Below are positions 1 to 6,878 of a stretch of 13,947 nt of DNA, piece after piece. Below the pieces are notes generated by a model. That model did not search any database, was not told the origin of the DNA, and saw only the letters and a program-made list of their open reading frames with translations. Numbering within the stretch: position 1 is the first letter of the stretch; the number at the start of each line of letters is the position of its first letter. Location: the NCBI GenBank assembly GCA_035642715.1, contig DASQRW010000246.1, positions 1 to 13,947 of the forward strand, in the 5' to 3' direction. The position numbers and the translations under genes are program-made. This stretch comes from JAJNBK01 sp035642715 (lineage in GTDB: Archaea > Thermoproteota > Nitrososphaeria > Nitrososphaerales > Nitrososphaeraceae).

Positions 1-141
1 TGAATACATAATTAATAATAAGGAACATCATGAATTCTTTAATAGACGAACAATATATTCTGATTTAATCAATAAATTAGAAAAACTGCAACTTGTAGAA
101 CCTCTTGATTTAAGACTAACAACAAATACATTAGATACGGT
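1..141 (+). repeat. Left arm of 141-bp perfect inverted terminal repeat
   Basis: Bases 1-141 are identical to the reverse complement of 13807-13947, compared base by base. The match stops at base 142 (C here, T in the other copy). The repeat lies inside a protein-coding frame on both sides, so it is shared coding sequence and not a transposon-type end. It begins at the first base of the window, so its true outer extent is unknown. Confidence 0.97.
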
Positions 142-274
142 CATAGAACTTTTTTCTGTTGACGCTAATTGGGATAATATAGACGAGGAATACAAAAAAA
201 CTCATCCACTTATCCTTATTAGAGCTAGAAATATACTATTTACTTCAGTAATGCTTGTTTTTCAAAAACATTAA
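2..274 (+). CDS. C-terminal fragment of an unrecognised protein (5' end outside window)
   Basis: An open frame enters from the left edge and runs 90 codons to TAA at 272-274, so the start codon lies outside the window. I do not recognise the family. The visible part is rich in charged residues and leucine, then ends in a hydrophobic strand-like segment (TSVMLVFQKH). The same frame occurs in inverted orientation at 13674-13946. The first 47 visible residues are identical between the copies, then about 19 residues diverge strongly, then similarity returns (KKTHPLIL, TSVMLVFQK). Equal length without a net indel, frame conservation and the conserved tail argue that both are real genes under selection. 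It converges on the FkbM methyltransferase at 453-1424. A class I methyltransferase or other surface-polymer enzyme is conceivable from the neighbours, but nothing visible proves it. Confidence 0.7.
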   Translation, partial: EYIINNKEHHEFFNRRTIYSDLINKLEKLQLVEPLDLRLTTNTLDTVIELFSVDANWDNIDEEYKKTHPLILIRARNILFTSVMLVFQKH

Positions 275-353
275 TTGGATTTGTTCTTATATTCAATTCA
301 CTAGCGATTAGATCCTGTTCTCTTTATTTGACAATGTTGGAATTATCTGCTGC

Positions 354-359
354 TTTTTT
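354..359 (+). terminator. Oligo-T terminator after the left partial gene
   Basis: A run of six T follows the stop codon of the left partial gene by about 80 bases. Archaeal transcription commonly ends at short T-runs without a strong hairpin. It faces the FkbM terminator tract at 423-428 on the other strand, which is what a convergent pair would need. The call rests only on the T-run and its position. Confidence 0.4.
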
Positions 360-422
360 GTTTATCATTTCTGCAGTTTGATATAAAATCATGGAAACGG
401 ATGATAATCTATAGTATAGACT

Positions 423-428
423 AAAAAA
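423..428 (-). terminator. Oligo-T terminator of left FkbM gene
   Basis: Read on the minus strand this is TTTTTT, about 25 bases past the TAG stop at 453-455. The equivalent T-run sits just past the stop of the right-hand FkbM gene, at 12324-12329. No stable hairpin is needed for this type of archaeal terminator and none was seen. Confidence 0.45.
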
Positions 429-452
429 TTCCTACTATCTATAGAAACGTAT

Positions 453-1424
453 CTATCGAAATGTTGATCTGTCTTTAAGTGCAATTATGTGTTTCTCTCC
501 ATTTTCATAGGTCTTTTCAAAATCTATTTTAAAATTGTATGATCTGAGAGACTCTATTATCGGCTCATAAGTATCCTTACCATGAACTTCTATAAGAAGT
601 GAAATATCTTTACTGTTCAATAATACATTGTGGGCACCTTTTAATACTTCGAATTCTGCTCCTTCAACATCAATTTTAACCCAGTTCACATCTGTTATTT
701 TATTTAATTGCAATAGATAATCTAATGTATTAGCATTTACTTCTACAAATTTATCTTCAGTTTTATCTTTATATTTTGTAAAAACATAATTGGACATTAT
801 ACTATGGTGCATCGTATAACCTGATTCTTCATCTGGTAGATATAATTTTATTTTTGTTTCTTTAGAATATACTGCATAATTTAAAGGTGTAACATTAGTT
901 AATTGATTTAGTTTGATGTTACTTTTTAACATTTCAAAATTGCTAGGATGAGCCTCAATAGCAACTACTTTTCCATTTGTACCAACTCGCTTTGAGCTTA
1001 TTATTGTATAGCGACCCATGTGTGCACCAATATCCACAACTATATCTCCTTGCTTAGGAAGAAACCGTTCTATTATATCATCTTCATGTCTTGTCATAAC
1101 TATGAAATCTTCCTTATTGAGAGGACAGTAGATATTGTAATTATGTTTGGGTACATAGATTTCTAACATCAGCGGATCACCTATTTTTAAAAATTTGATA
1201 GCTCTATACAAAAAATCTTTGAAATTAATACCTCTTTTAGTATAAAACATATCTGTTCTTTTCTTACCTAAAGCTATTTTAAATGAAAATCTTATACCTC
1301 GATAAATAATTTTTAAAAAAGACAGATAGAATTTATCTAATATAGTTGCTCCTTTTGTTTCCCTTAGCCACCATGAATTGCTTCCTATAGAATCTTGATT
1401 AGATAAAGTAGTCCTTTCTTTCAT
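453..1424 (-). CDS. FkbM-family SAM-dependent methyltransferase (left copy)
   Basis: The 323-residue protein has a class I SAM-binding motif at about residues 129-139 (VVDIGAHMGRY), an acidic residue after strand 2 (AIEAHPSNFEML, E157), and the FkbM-type motif VKIDVEGAEFEVLKGA at about 249-264. FkbM proteins methylate hydroxyl groups, often on sugars of glycans or on secondary metabolites. The substrate cannot be read here. A basic, partly hydrophobic N-terminal stretch (about residues 30-55) may hold it at the membrane. The ATG at 1424 has a box A-like TTTAAA centred about 32 bases upstream, with no Shine-Dalgarno site. Its paralog is at 12336-13310: the C-terminal two-thirds are closely similar, including 108 identical bases, whereas the first 100 or so residues differ. 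It stands alone on its strand, convergent with a partial gene. The family is certain; a role in surface glycan modification is only an inference. Confidence 0.9.
   Translation of the reverse strand: MKERTTLSNQDSIGSNSWWLRETKGATILDKFYLSFLKIIYRGIRFSFKIALGKKRTDMFYTKRGINFKDFLYRAIKFLKIGDPLMLEIYVPKHNYNIYCPLNKEDFIVMTRHEDDIIERFLPKQGDIVVDIGAHMGRYTIISSKRVGTNGKVVAIEAHPSNFEMLKSNIKLNQLTNVTPLNYAVYSKETKIKLYLPDEESGYTMHHSIMSNYVFTKYKDKTEDKFVEVNANTLDYLLQLNKITDVNWVKIDVEGAEFEVLKGAHNVLLNSKDISLLIEVHGKDTYEPIIESLRSYNFKIDFEKTYENGEKHIIALKDRSTFR
652..759. repeat. 108-bp block identical to right FkbM gene (12535-12642)
   Basis: The bases match 12535-12642 without a difference and in the same orientation, within the region coding for about residues 223-257 of the methyltransferase. 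Flanking sequence immediately drops in similarity. A second block, 925-1034 against 12790-12899, shows about five differences in 110 bases. The patchiness suggests gene conversion between the two copies or strong recent duplication. Confidence 0.95.
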
Positions 1425-1736
1425 TTCTATTATTTCTTTTTATTCAAAACAGTTTAAATCTCTTTTTAATAGACATAATCGTTCTTGTTTTTAACATAAT
1501 TGAATCATTAGATGCAATCTATAAAAAAGTAGAGCATGAGATTCTTCTAGATAGTCTATCTAAAGAAATCTCTTTCGTAATATAGTCAACTTATGATAAA
1601 TGCAAAATAAATCGTCTATAGATTAGCGAAGCGAGTTATAGGATCAATTATTCTCTATGTCTAAATTAAAAACAAAAGCTATTGTTCTACTGCTAAATAA
1701 GTCCCTCTATACTTCCATTTAAGTTCAAAGAAAAAG
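1425..1736. other. Divergent intergenic region between FkbM and DUF192 genes
   Basis: This 312-base gap holds the upstream regions of both flanking genes. A TTTAAA at 1453-1458 is a candidate box A for the FkbM gene on the minus strand. An imperfect 33-bp palindrome is centred at 1555. TTTAAG at 1718-1723 lies too close to the ATG at 1737 to be an ordinary box A for a leaderless start there. I see no tRNA and no convincing small gene. Confidence 0.5.
1539..1571. repeat. Imperfect 33-bp palindrome, possible operator or stem-loop
   Basis: The arms match at 13 of 16 positions around a single central base. The innermost part, TAGATAG-T-CTATCTA (1548-1562), is perfect. It lies between the divergent starts of the FkbM and DUF192 genes, a position where a dimeric regulator could act on both. 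In DNA this AT-rich such palindromes can arise by chance, so the regulatory reading is weak. Confidence 0.35.
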
Positions 1737-2351
1737 ATGGATAATAGTGGTAGTAATTCAAGTTATTTGCTGAACAGTAGCTTAAGTATAAATTACAATC
1801 GCAATTTAAAGACATTGTCTAATCTAATGTCTGATATAATTAAAGTGATAATTGCTGTAATATTATCTAGCATGTCTTTATTTCTGATGGCTAGTTCTTT
1901 ATCTAATACCACAGAAGGACATGAAAATTTTGTCAAGGGGGTTGAATCTATTCCGAATGACAGGTATTTGCAAGCAAAAGTCATAGTAAATGACGACTTT
2001 GAGTTGACAGCATATATGGCCGTGACAAACGACCAACAGGTAAAAGGTTTGTCTGTCAGAGACCATCTAAAAGAAAATGAGGGAATGTTATTTGTTTACG
2101 AACAACCTACAAGGCAAGCATTTTGGATGAAAGATATGAAATTTCCAATTGATATTATTTGGTTAGACAGTAATGGCACAGTTGTTCACATTGAACATAA
2201 TCTACAGCCATGTATCATGACTTTTGCTTTTATCTGTCCATCGTATATTCCAGATGACGATTCACTTTATGTCTTGGAGACAGTAGCTGGTTTTTCTAAA
2301 AAGCATGGTATAAAGGTAGGAACAGATGTCGATTTTCAACTAATTAGATGA
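1737..2351 (+). CDS. Membrane-anchored DUF192-family protein
   Basis: The C-terminal part (about residues 75-203) has the DUF192 pattern: a strand-rich start, a QQVKGLSVRDHLKENEGMLF segment, then FWMKDMKFPIDIIWLDSNG, followed by a conserved V..IEHNLQPC segment and an ending in ETVAGFSKKHGIKVGTDVDF. DUF192 proteins are widespread small secreted or membrane-tethered proteins of unknown biochemical role. A hydrophobic segment at about residues 33-54 would act as a signal anchor, placing the domain outside the cell. The start is uncertain. The ATG at 1737 gives 204 residues with a Ser/Asn-rich N-terminus. An internal ATG at 1827 (residue 31) would put the hydrophobic segment directly at the N-terminus, and it has a TATA-like GTATAAAT at about 1786-1793, which suits a short-leader archaeal promoter. 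I give the longer frame but consider 1827 equally likely. Confidence 0.85.
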   Translation: MDNSGSNSSYLLNSSLSINYNRNLKTLSNLMSDIIKVIIAVILSSMSLFLMASSLSNTTEGHENFVKGVESIPNDRYLQAKVIVNDDFELTAYMAVTNDQQVKGLSVRDHLKENEGMLFVYEQPTRQAFWMKDMKFPIDIIWLDSNGTVVHIEHNLQPCIMTFAFICPSYIPDDDSLYVLETVAGFSKKHGIKVGTDVDFQLIR

Positions 2352-3179
2352 GAACTTCCTTTGGTCAATTTTCAAAAATGTTAAATCTTCCTCTACTTTC
2401 TAGAGTATTTTAAAACCTGTATGTTGTAAAGCCTACATGAAGTACATGTGAAATTGTTTCTATTCATTAGAACAATTATGCCTCAGCAAACATAATCTGT
2501 CACTATTGAGTATAATAATTTACTTTCGTATTGTCGGGTAAAAGCCAAGAATGTTAAATGCCTTATTGTATTATAACATCTTTTTATTTATCGACAATAG
2601 AAATATTTCCAAAAGTCTCATCGTTTATTAAGCGTTTATTATAACTTGTATCTTACATAATTACAGATATTCCGACGGATGCCTAACAGAATATTTTTTA
2701 TTTATTATTTGCCATATATCTACAAAGCGACATTTAGAAAAATATACTAAGCATTTCATCAGCAAAAAAGAGGCTTTCTGTTTTACATATAATAAGATTT
2801 AGATTCCGATTAAAAGATGCAGTAGAATTGTTATCTATCTATTACTAATCATAAAAGTTCCTATTTCAATGAACATTCACTATCTGCAATTCTAATTCCT
2901 TATGCATAATTGAAGAAAGTTCAAGTGAAAATAATATATAGAGATTCTATTGCCAAGTAGGAGAAGATTTGAAGCATTCAAAAGGAAAAGTTTGAAAAAA
3001 ATTACAGTTATAAATTAATGGTCAGACAAACAATCTCATCAAAAACATCTACTAATTAAAGAAGAGAAAAGCAATAAAAATAATACCGTAAATAGACTAC
3101 CAATTCAGCGTAACTAGTAAAATAAAATTTGTTATGGCATGATCAGACAGGAATTAATTAATGATATAATCCCTCACAT

Positions 3180-3239
3180 AAAAGAGATATGATAGTAAAT
3201 ATTGCTATTATGATGTCAACCAATTATTATATCTTTTTT
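3180..3239 (+). other. Potential stem-loop with T-rich 3' arm
   Basis: Bases 3180-3196 can pair with 3223-3239 to give about 17 consecutive pairs, three of them G-U, around a 26-base loop. The 3' arm ends in six T. This could be a terminator or part of a non-coding RNA in an otherwise empty region. The pairing is almost all A-U and its biological meaning is unproven. Confidence 0.25.
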
Positions 3240-3512
3240 CATCATGGAATATACTAACATAGTATAGCTATCGTTTTAATGAAATTAAAGTAATAATAAT
3301 TAAAAATATAAGATAGACAACTTATCAATTGTGATAATGAAATAACTCCGTTATACATTTGTGAGTGATAGAGTATCATAGAGCTATCTTGTACTACATA
3401 TTTCTAAAATGAGTTCTTTGACTTTCTTCGTAAAGCAAATCTTATAACTCATATATTATACATATACTTATATCAATTATATGATAAAAGAGTAGTAATT
3501 ATTAAATAATTT

Positions 3513-3522
3513 AGCTATATAA
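3513..3522 (+). promoter_or_regulatory. Candidate box A for small ORF
   Basis: AGCTATATAA lies with its centre about 27-28 bases before the TTG at 3546. That is the usual distance between an archaeal TATA box and the first transcribed base, so the ORF could be translated from a leaderless transcript. It is a single motif in AT-rich DNA. Confidence 0.3.
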
Positions 3523-3545
3523 CTATAGCATTGGAAGAATTCGTA

Positions 3546-3704
3546 TTGGAGAGAATATTAAGATCACTTGTTGAAGAAGAAAGCATATCTAGACTCCTTA
3601 AAACTATTGAAAAAGAAAAGGGTGAGCAGACCACTCAAGATTTTCCCAACGTATCGTTGGATTCTGGAGTTATAGAGAAAAGTAAGAAAATATGGGTTAA
3701 CTAA
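3546..3704 (+). CDS. Possible small charged protein upstream of response regulator
   Basis: A 52-residue frame begins at TTG 3546 and ends at TAA 3702-3704. Another TTG at 3531 is in frame and would add five residues; a stop lies at 3507 and there is no ATG. The predicted protein begins MERILRSLVEEESISRLL and then KTIEKEKGEQ, an amphipathic, strongly charged helix-like composition unlike translated noise in this AT-rich DNA. I do not recognise it. It lies 84 bases before the response regulator on the same strand, so it may belong to the same regulatory unit. Support comes from composition, a TATA-like element at the right distance and the context. A non-ATG start and short length keep confidence low. 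Confidence 0.4.
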   Translation: MERILRSLVEEESISRLLKTIEKEKGEQTTQDFPNVSLDSGVIEKSKKIWVN

Positions 3705-3748
3705 ACAAAAATTAACTGTAAAAAGATAGAAATATGTAATAAGTGAAA

Positions 3749-3756
3749 TTTATGTA
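3749..3756 (+). promoter_or_regulatory. Candidate box A for response regulator gene
   Basis: TTTATGTA is centred about 36 bases before the ATG at 3789, which would give a leader of roughly ten bases. It suggests that the response regulator can be transcribed separately from the small ORF before it. Based on motif and spacing only. Confidence 0.3.
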
Positions 3757-3788
3757 TTACAATATCGTAAGTAGAAGCAAGAGAAGTA

Positions 3789-4163
3789 ATGCAAGAGAAA
3801 AGAATTTTAATAGTAGACGATGAACCCGATGTGAATTTAGCTCTAAGAATAGTGCTAGAAGATAATAATTTCATTGTTGATTCTTTTAATGATCCCCTCC
3901 GAGCATTAGAGAATTTTAAAGCTGATATGTATGACTTAGCAATTCTCGATATTAAAATGCCAAAAAAAGACGGTTTTGAAGTATACAAGGAGATTTTGAA
4001 AATTGATAACAGAGTCAAGGTTTGTTTTTTGACAGCTGGTGATATTAATTATAGATCGCTTAAGGAAACATTCCCGACATTAGATGAAAATCAATTTATT
4101 AGAAAACCTATTGAAAATATAGAGTTAATAAAACAAATATACAAAATAATCAATTTTGATTAA
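3789..4163 (+). CDS. Single-domain response regulator (CheY-like receiver protein)
   Basis: The 124-residue protein is a complete receiver domain and nothing else. Landmarks are the acidic pair D10-D11 after the first strand (RILIVDDEP), the phosphoacceptor D54 (LAILDIKMPKKDG), T82 in FLTAGD and the switch lysine K106 in FIRKPI. All residues needed for phosphorylation and signalling are present. It has no DNA-binding or enzymatic output domain, so it probably acts by protein-protein contact or as a phosphotransfer intermediate. No histidine kinase is present in this window; the partner must be encoded elsewhere. Stand-alone receivers of this kind are numerous in soil thaumarchaea, so a chemotaxis role should not be assumed. 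The start is the ATG at 3789, close to the conserved first strand, as usual for the family. Confidence 0.93.
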   Translation: MQEKRILIVDDEPDVNLALRIVLEDNNFIVDSFNDPLRALENFKADMYDLAILDIKMPKKDGFEVYKEILKIDNRVKVCFLTAGDINYRSLKETFPTLDENQFIRKPIENIELIKQIYKIINFD

Positions 4164-4739
4164 TGAAAACAATATAAAAATAAAATACTGTATTTCACTA
4201 AACTGAATAGCAAAGGTAAATTCAATCGATGTTTTAAAGTGAATATAATCAGACGCCTTTAGAATACCTACCACTAATTTTATTTACTTTGCCATTGCAG
4301 TTGCATATAATCTTGACTTTGTTATCAGAACTTTTGAATTATTTTTCTCTTGCATGTGCTAATGCAATTCTACGGCAAAAGCAATTCTTTTAGACTAAAC
4401 AGATCACAATATCAGACTTGGTCTTTTCTTTTACTATATCTTTTTATCAATATTGAGATTGATTCAAACCTATTTACTACTACACATAGACAACTGCAGA
4501 AAACATTCCTATATTATTACATCTTTTGCTACCAATATGATAATTTCAATAAATGTAGAATTATTCTATATTCTGAATCATAAGCAATCAAAACAATTCG
4601 TCATTCCATAACACACATTCTTCATCCATAGTTCAAATACAATCAGAATATTACATGTCAGCCTCTATTGATTTTCTTAAGACAAAAAAATTACTGAAAA
4701 ATCCTTAATCATTATCACAAACTATCATCAATAATTCAA
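4164..4739. other. Gene-poor convergent intergenic region
   Basis: This gap of about 576 bases separates the ends of the response regulator and polX. It contains T-runs read on the minus strand that could stop polX transcription. A 77-codon frame at 4350-4583 has low-complexity, aromatic-rich composition and I do not accept it as a gene. No structured RNA was recognised. Confidence 0.5.
4684..4701 (-). terminator. Candidate oligo-T terminator of polX
   Basis: Read on the minus strand, this stretch has a run of five T and a run of seven T, 40-55 bases after the polX stop at 4740-4742. Paired T-runs shortly after a stop are typical of archaeal termination sites. No hairpin is evident. Confidence 0.4.
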
Positions 4740-6521
4740 TTACTTCAAGCTTTTAAGTAATGTATCAACAGGTAATGTATTAAGCACGTCTGATTGTTTT
4801 GCCCAACCCCGTCTGGCTTGACCTATGCCAAATTTCAAAAACGCAAAATGGACAGGATGATGAGCATCTGAATCAATTACAAGTTTGATATTATTTTCAA
4901 CTGCCATTCTTATATAATCGTCTTTTAGGTCAAGGCGGTCATAATGAGCATCGATTTCTAGAACAGTGCCTGTATCTTTTGCTACATCTATCAATTTCAG
5001 TATATTAACAGGATATCCTTCTCTTTTATTTATTCGTCTACCTGTAGGATGAAAAATAATATCAACACTAGGATTCTGTGCAGCTTTTATTAGTCTCTCA
5101 GTTTGGACTTCAATTGGTTGTGCGAAATTAGAATGGATTGCTGCTCCTACTATGTCAAGTTTGTCTAATACATTATTCGCAATATCAAGCGATCCATCCT
5201 TCATTATATTTACTTCGGCAGAGGACAATATTCGAAAATTATTCAATAATATTTGATGATTTTTTTGATCCTGGATATGCTGATTCATTTTTATCTTGTC
5301 ATTTATTTCTGCGATTTTATTAGCCTGATTCAGTATTTGTTTTTCGTCAAGTCCATTAGTTAATTTCAAGCTTTTTGTATGGTCTGTGATGGCAACGTAT
5401 TCAAGTCCAAATTTTTCTTTTGCAGCTAAAGACATGTCTTCTATAGACATTGTTCCATCGGTATTGTTACTATGAACTTGCAAATCACCCTTCAAGCCGT
5501 CATATTTTATTAAACTTGGAAGGCTTCCTCTTTTTTTTGCAATTTCAATTTCACCAGTATTCTCACGCATCTCAGGAGGAATCCAATCTAAATCTAGCAC
5601 CTGATAAACTTCTTCTTCAGTAAAACCTGCAACCCTTTTTTTATCATTGTCAAAGATTCCCCATTCATTTAAGTGAAGACCTTTTGCAAGTGCTATCTTT
5701 CGCATTGCAACACCATGTTCTTTGCTCCCGGTAAAATATTGCAGAGAGGAACCAAAACTTTCTTCAGGAACAACCAACAGATCTGCATCCATTCCATTAT
5801 TCAGATGCACAAATGTTTTGCTTGGTCCTTTACCAAGGACCTCATCAACCTCAGGCATTTCAACAAAGTAATCCATTACCTTTTCGGGACTATCAGATAC
5901 TACAACGTAATCAATATCTCCTACTGTTTCTTTCATTCTCCGAAAAGAACCTGCCGCTACAACTCTTTTTACTCCTTGTACATTGGATAGATGAGTTTCT
6001 ATTTGTTTTACAATAGGATAAACTTCTCCTATAAGATGTCTATCCCTACCTTTCTTGAATATTTGAATCTTTTTTAGAATTGTTTCTTCTTTGTTTTGAG
6101 AAAAACCTTGGATATTTCGAAGCCTTCCTTCTGATGCAGCTTTTTCTAGACCTGATAAATCTTTGATTTTTAATTTATCATAAAGAATTTTAATTGTTTT
6201 GGGACCAATACCTTCTAGATCATAAAAGTCGTCAATATTTAATGAAGTTGTTGCCTTTAGCTCTTCATAGTACTTTATTTTTCCTGTCATTATATATTCC
6301 TCAATTTTTAAGGCAATTGCTTTTCCAATTGATGGTATCTTTTGTAGCCCCTCTAATCCTTCTTTTCTGTATATTTCTTCAATACTTGTAGACAAACTTG
6401 CGATGACGTCAGACGTTCGCTTATATGCTCTAGCTTTAAAAGTTGCATTAACATTATTTCCATTCATTTCTATGATAAATCCAATTTTACGAAATGTCTT
6501 TGCTATGGCTGCATTCTTCAT
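4740..6521 (-). CDS. polX: Family X DNA polymerase with C-terminal PHP exonuclease domain (PolX)
   Basis: The 593-residue protein has the full bacterial/archaeal PolX order. Helix-hairpin-helix regions come first (LQKIPSIGKAIALKIEEYI at 59-77; YDLEGIGPKTIKILYDKL at 100-117). The polymerase palm follows, with GSFRRMKETVGDIDYVV carrying D202 and D204, and a third acidic residue D247 in MDADLLVV. A PHP phosphoesterase domain follows from about 340: DLQVH with H350, ITDH (D380, H381), E436, H463, H491 and a terminal DSDAHHP (D552, H554). The polymerase fills short gaps during base excision repair, and the PHP domain supplies 3'-5' exonuclease and end-cleaning activity. Both centres look intact and length is close to the usual 570-600. 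PHP motif I reads DLQVH instead of DLHxH; I believe other PolX proteins share this. The ATG at 6521 fits the family N-terminus. It is divergent from the threonine dehydratase gene. Confidence 0.96.
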   Translation of the reverse strand: MKNAAIAKTFRKIGFIIEMNGNNVNATFKARAYKRTSDVIASLSTSIEEIYRKEGLEGLQKIPSIGKAIALKIEEYIMTGKIKYYEELKATTSLNIDDFYDLEGIGPKTIKILYDKLKIKDLSGLEKAASEGRLRNIQGFSQNKEETILKKIQIFKKGRDRHLIGEVYPIVKQIETHLSNVQGVKRVVAAGSFRRMKETVGDIDYVVVSDSPEKVMDYFVEMPEVDEVLGKGPSKTFVHLNNGMDADLLVVPEESFGSSLQYFTGSKEHGVAMRKIALAKGLHLNEWGIFDNDKKRVAGFTEEEVYQVLDLDWIPPEMRENTGEIEIAKKRGSLPSLIKYDGLKGDLQVHSNNTDGTMSIEDMSLAAKEKFGLEYVAITDHTKSLKLTNGLDEKQILNQANKIAEINDKIKMNQHIQDQKNHQILLNNFRILSSAEVNIMKDGSLDIANNVLDKLDIVGAAIHSNFAQPIEVQTERLIKAAQNPSVDIIFHPTGRRINKREGYPVNILKLIDVAKDTGTVLEIDAHYDRLDLKDDYIRMAVENNIKLVIDSDAHHPVHFAFLKFGIGQARRGWAKQSDVLNTLPVDTLLKSLK

Positions 6522-6878
6522 AATTTATTATAGTAATATAAAAGAGACAGTAATATGTCTAGATCTAAACCATAGACAGTATCTACAAGGGATCTATAAT
6601 ACTTCAAATACTACCGTCGATAGAGATCATAACCTATCATATATGACTGGAGTCAATGACCACTAAGCGTTTAAAATCATAACTAGTTAGTATGCTAAGA
6701 ATAAATTCTGTATGAGATTATAGTCACTTGTAGTCATAGTCATAGTAGATATATCGTCAAGGCGATAGCAGCTTATACATGTATAATCTATATAATAAAT
6801 ATCATCATATAGATATTTAAGTAAACTATCCACAAAATTATAATTAAGGCATAAAGTTGATTGCATTGTTCGATCTTA
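6522..6878. other. Divergent promoter region of polX and threonine dehydratase
   Basis: This stretch of 357 bases separates two divergent starts. On the minus strand TTTTATAT (6536-6543) is a TATA-like element, but its centre is only about 18 bases from the polX ATG. That is short for a leaderless start, so the true box may lie farther out. On the plus side TTATAATT (about 6838-6845) and ATTTAAGT (about 6815) are candidates for the dehydratase. A perfect 14-bp palindrome lies at 6773-6786. Short TAGTCAT-type direct repeats occur around 6721-6747. No gene is seen. Confidence 0.45.
6773..6786. promoter_or_regulatory. Perfect 14-bp palindrome, possible operator
   Basis: TTATACATGTATAA is a perfect palindrome about 95 bases upstream of the dehydratase ATG and upstream of its TATA-like elements. 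A dimeric regulator such as an Lrp/AsnC-type protein could use a site of this form to control amino-acid synthesis, but the sequence itself names no regulator. AT-rich composition raises the chance of coincidence. Confidence 0.25.

Larger units (their letters stand above)
2352..3545. other. Long AT-rich gene-poor region
   Basis: Nearly 1.2 kb separates the DUF192 gene from the next candidate gene. All frames are broken by frequent stops, and only tiny ATG frames of 13-25 codons occur, none with a recognisable motif. No GC-rich block that would suggest a tRNA or rRNA is present. The one structure noted is a potential 17-bp RNA stem at 3180-3239. The region could hold non-coding RNAs or decayed genes, but I cannot support either. 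Confidence 0.5.

Noticed and set aside
4350..4583. 77-codon open frame on the plus strand
   Set aside because: It has a TTG start, low-complexity Tyr/Phe/Leu-rich composition, no motif and no clear promoter; frames of this length are expected by chance in the gap.
4600..4660. Possible tRNA T-loop-like AGTTCAAATAC
   Set aside because: No matching acceptor stem, anticodon arm or GC-rich stems surround it.
6644..6655. TGACT-GG-AGTCA small inverted repeat in the polX-ilvA gap
   Set aside because: Five-base arms are too short to distinguish from chance.
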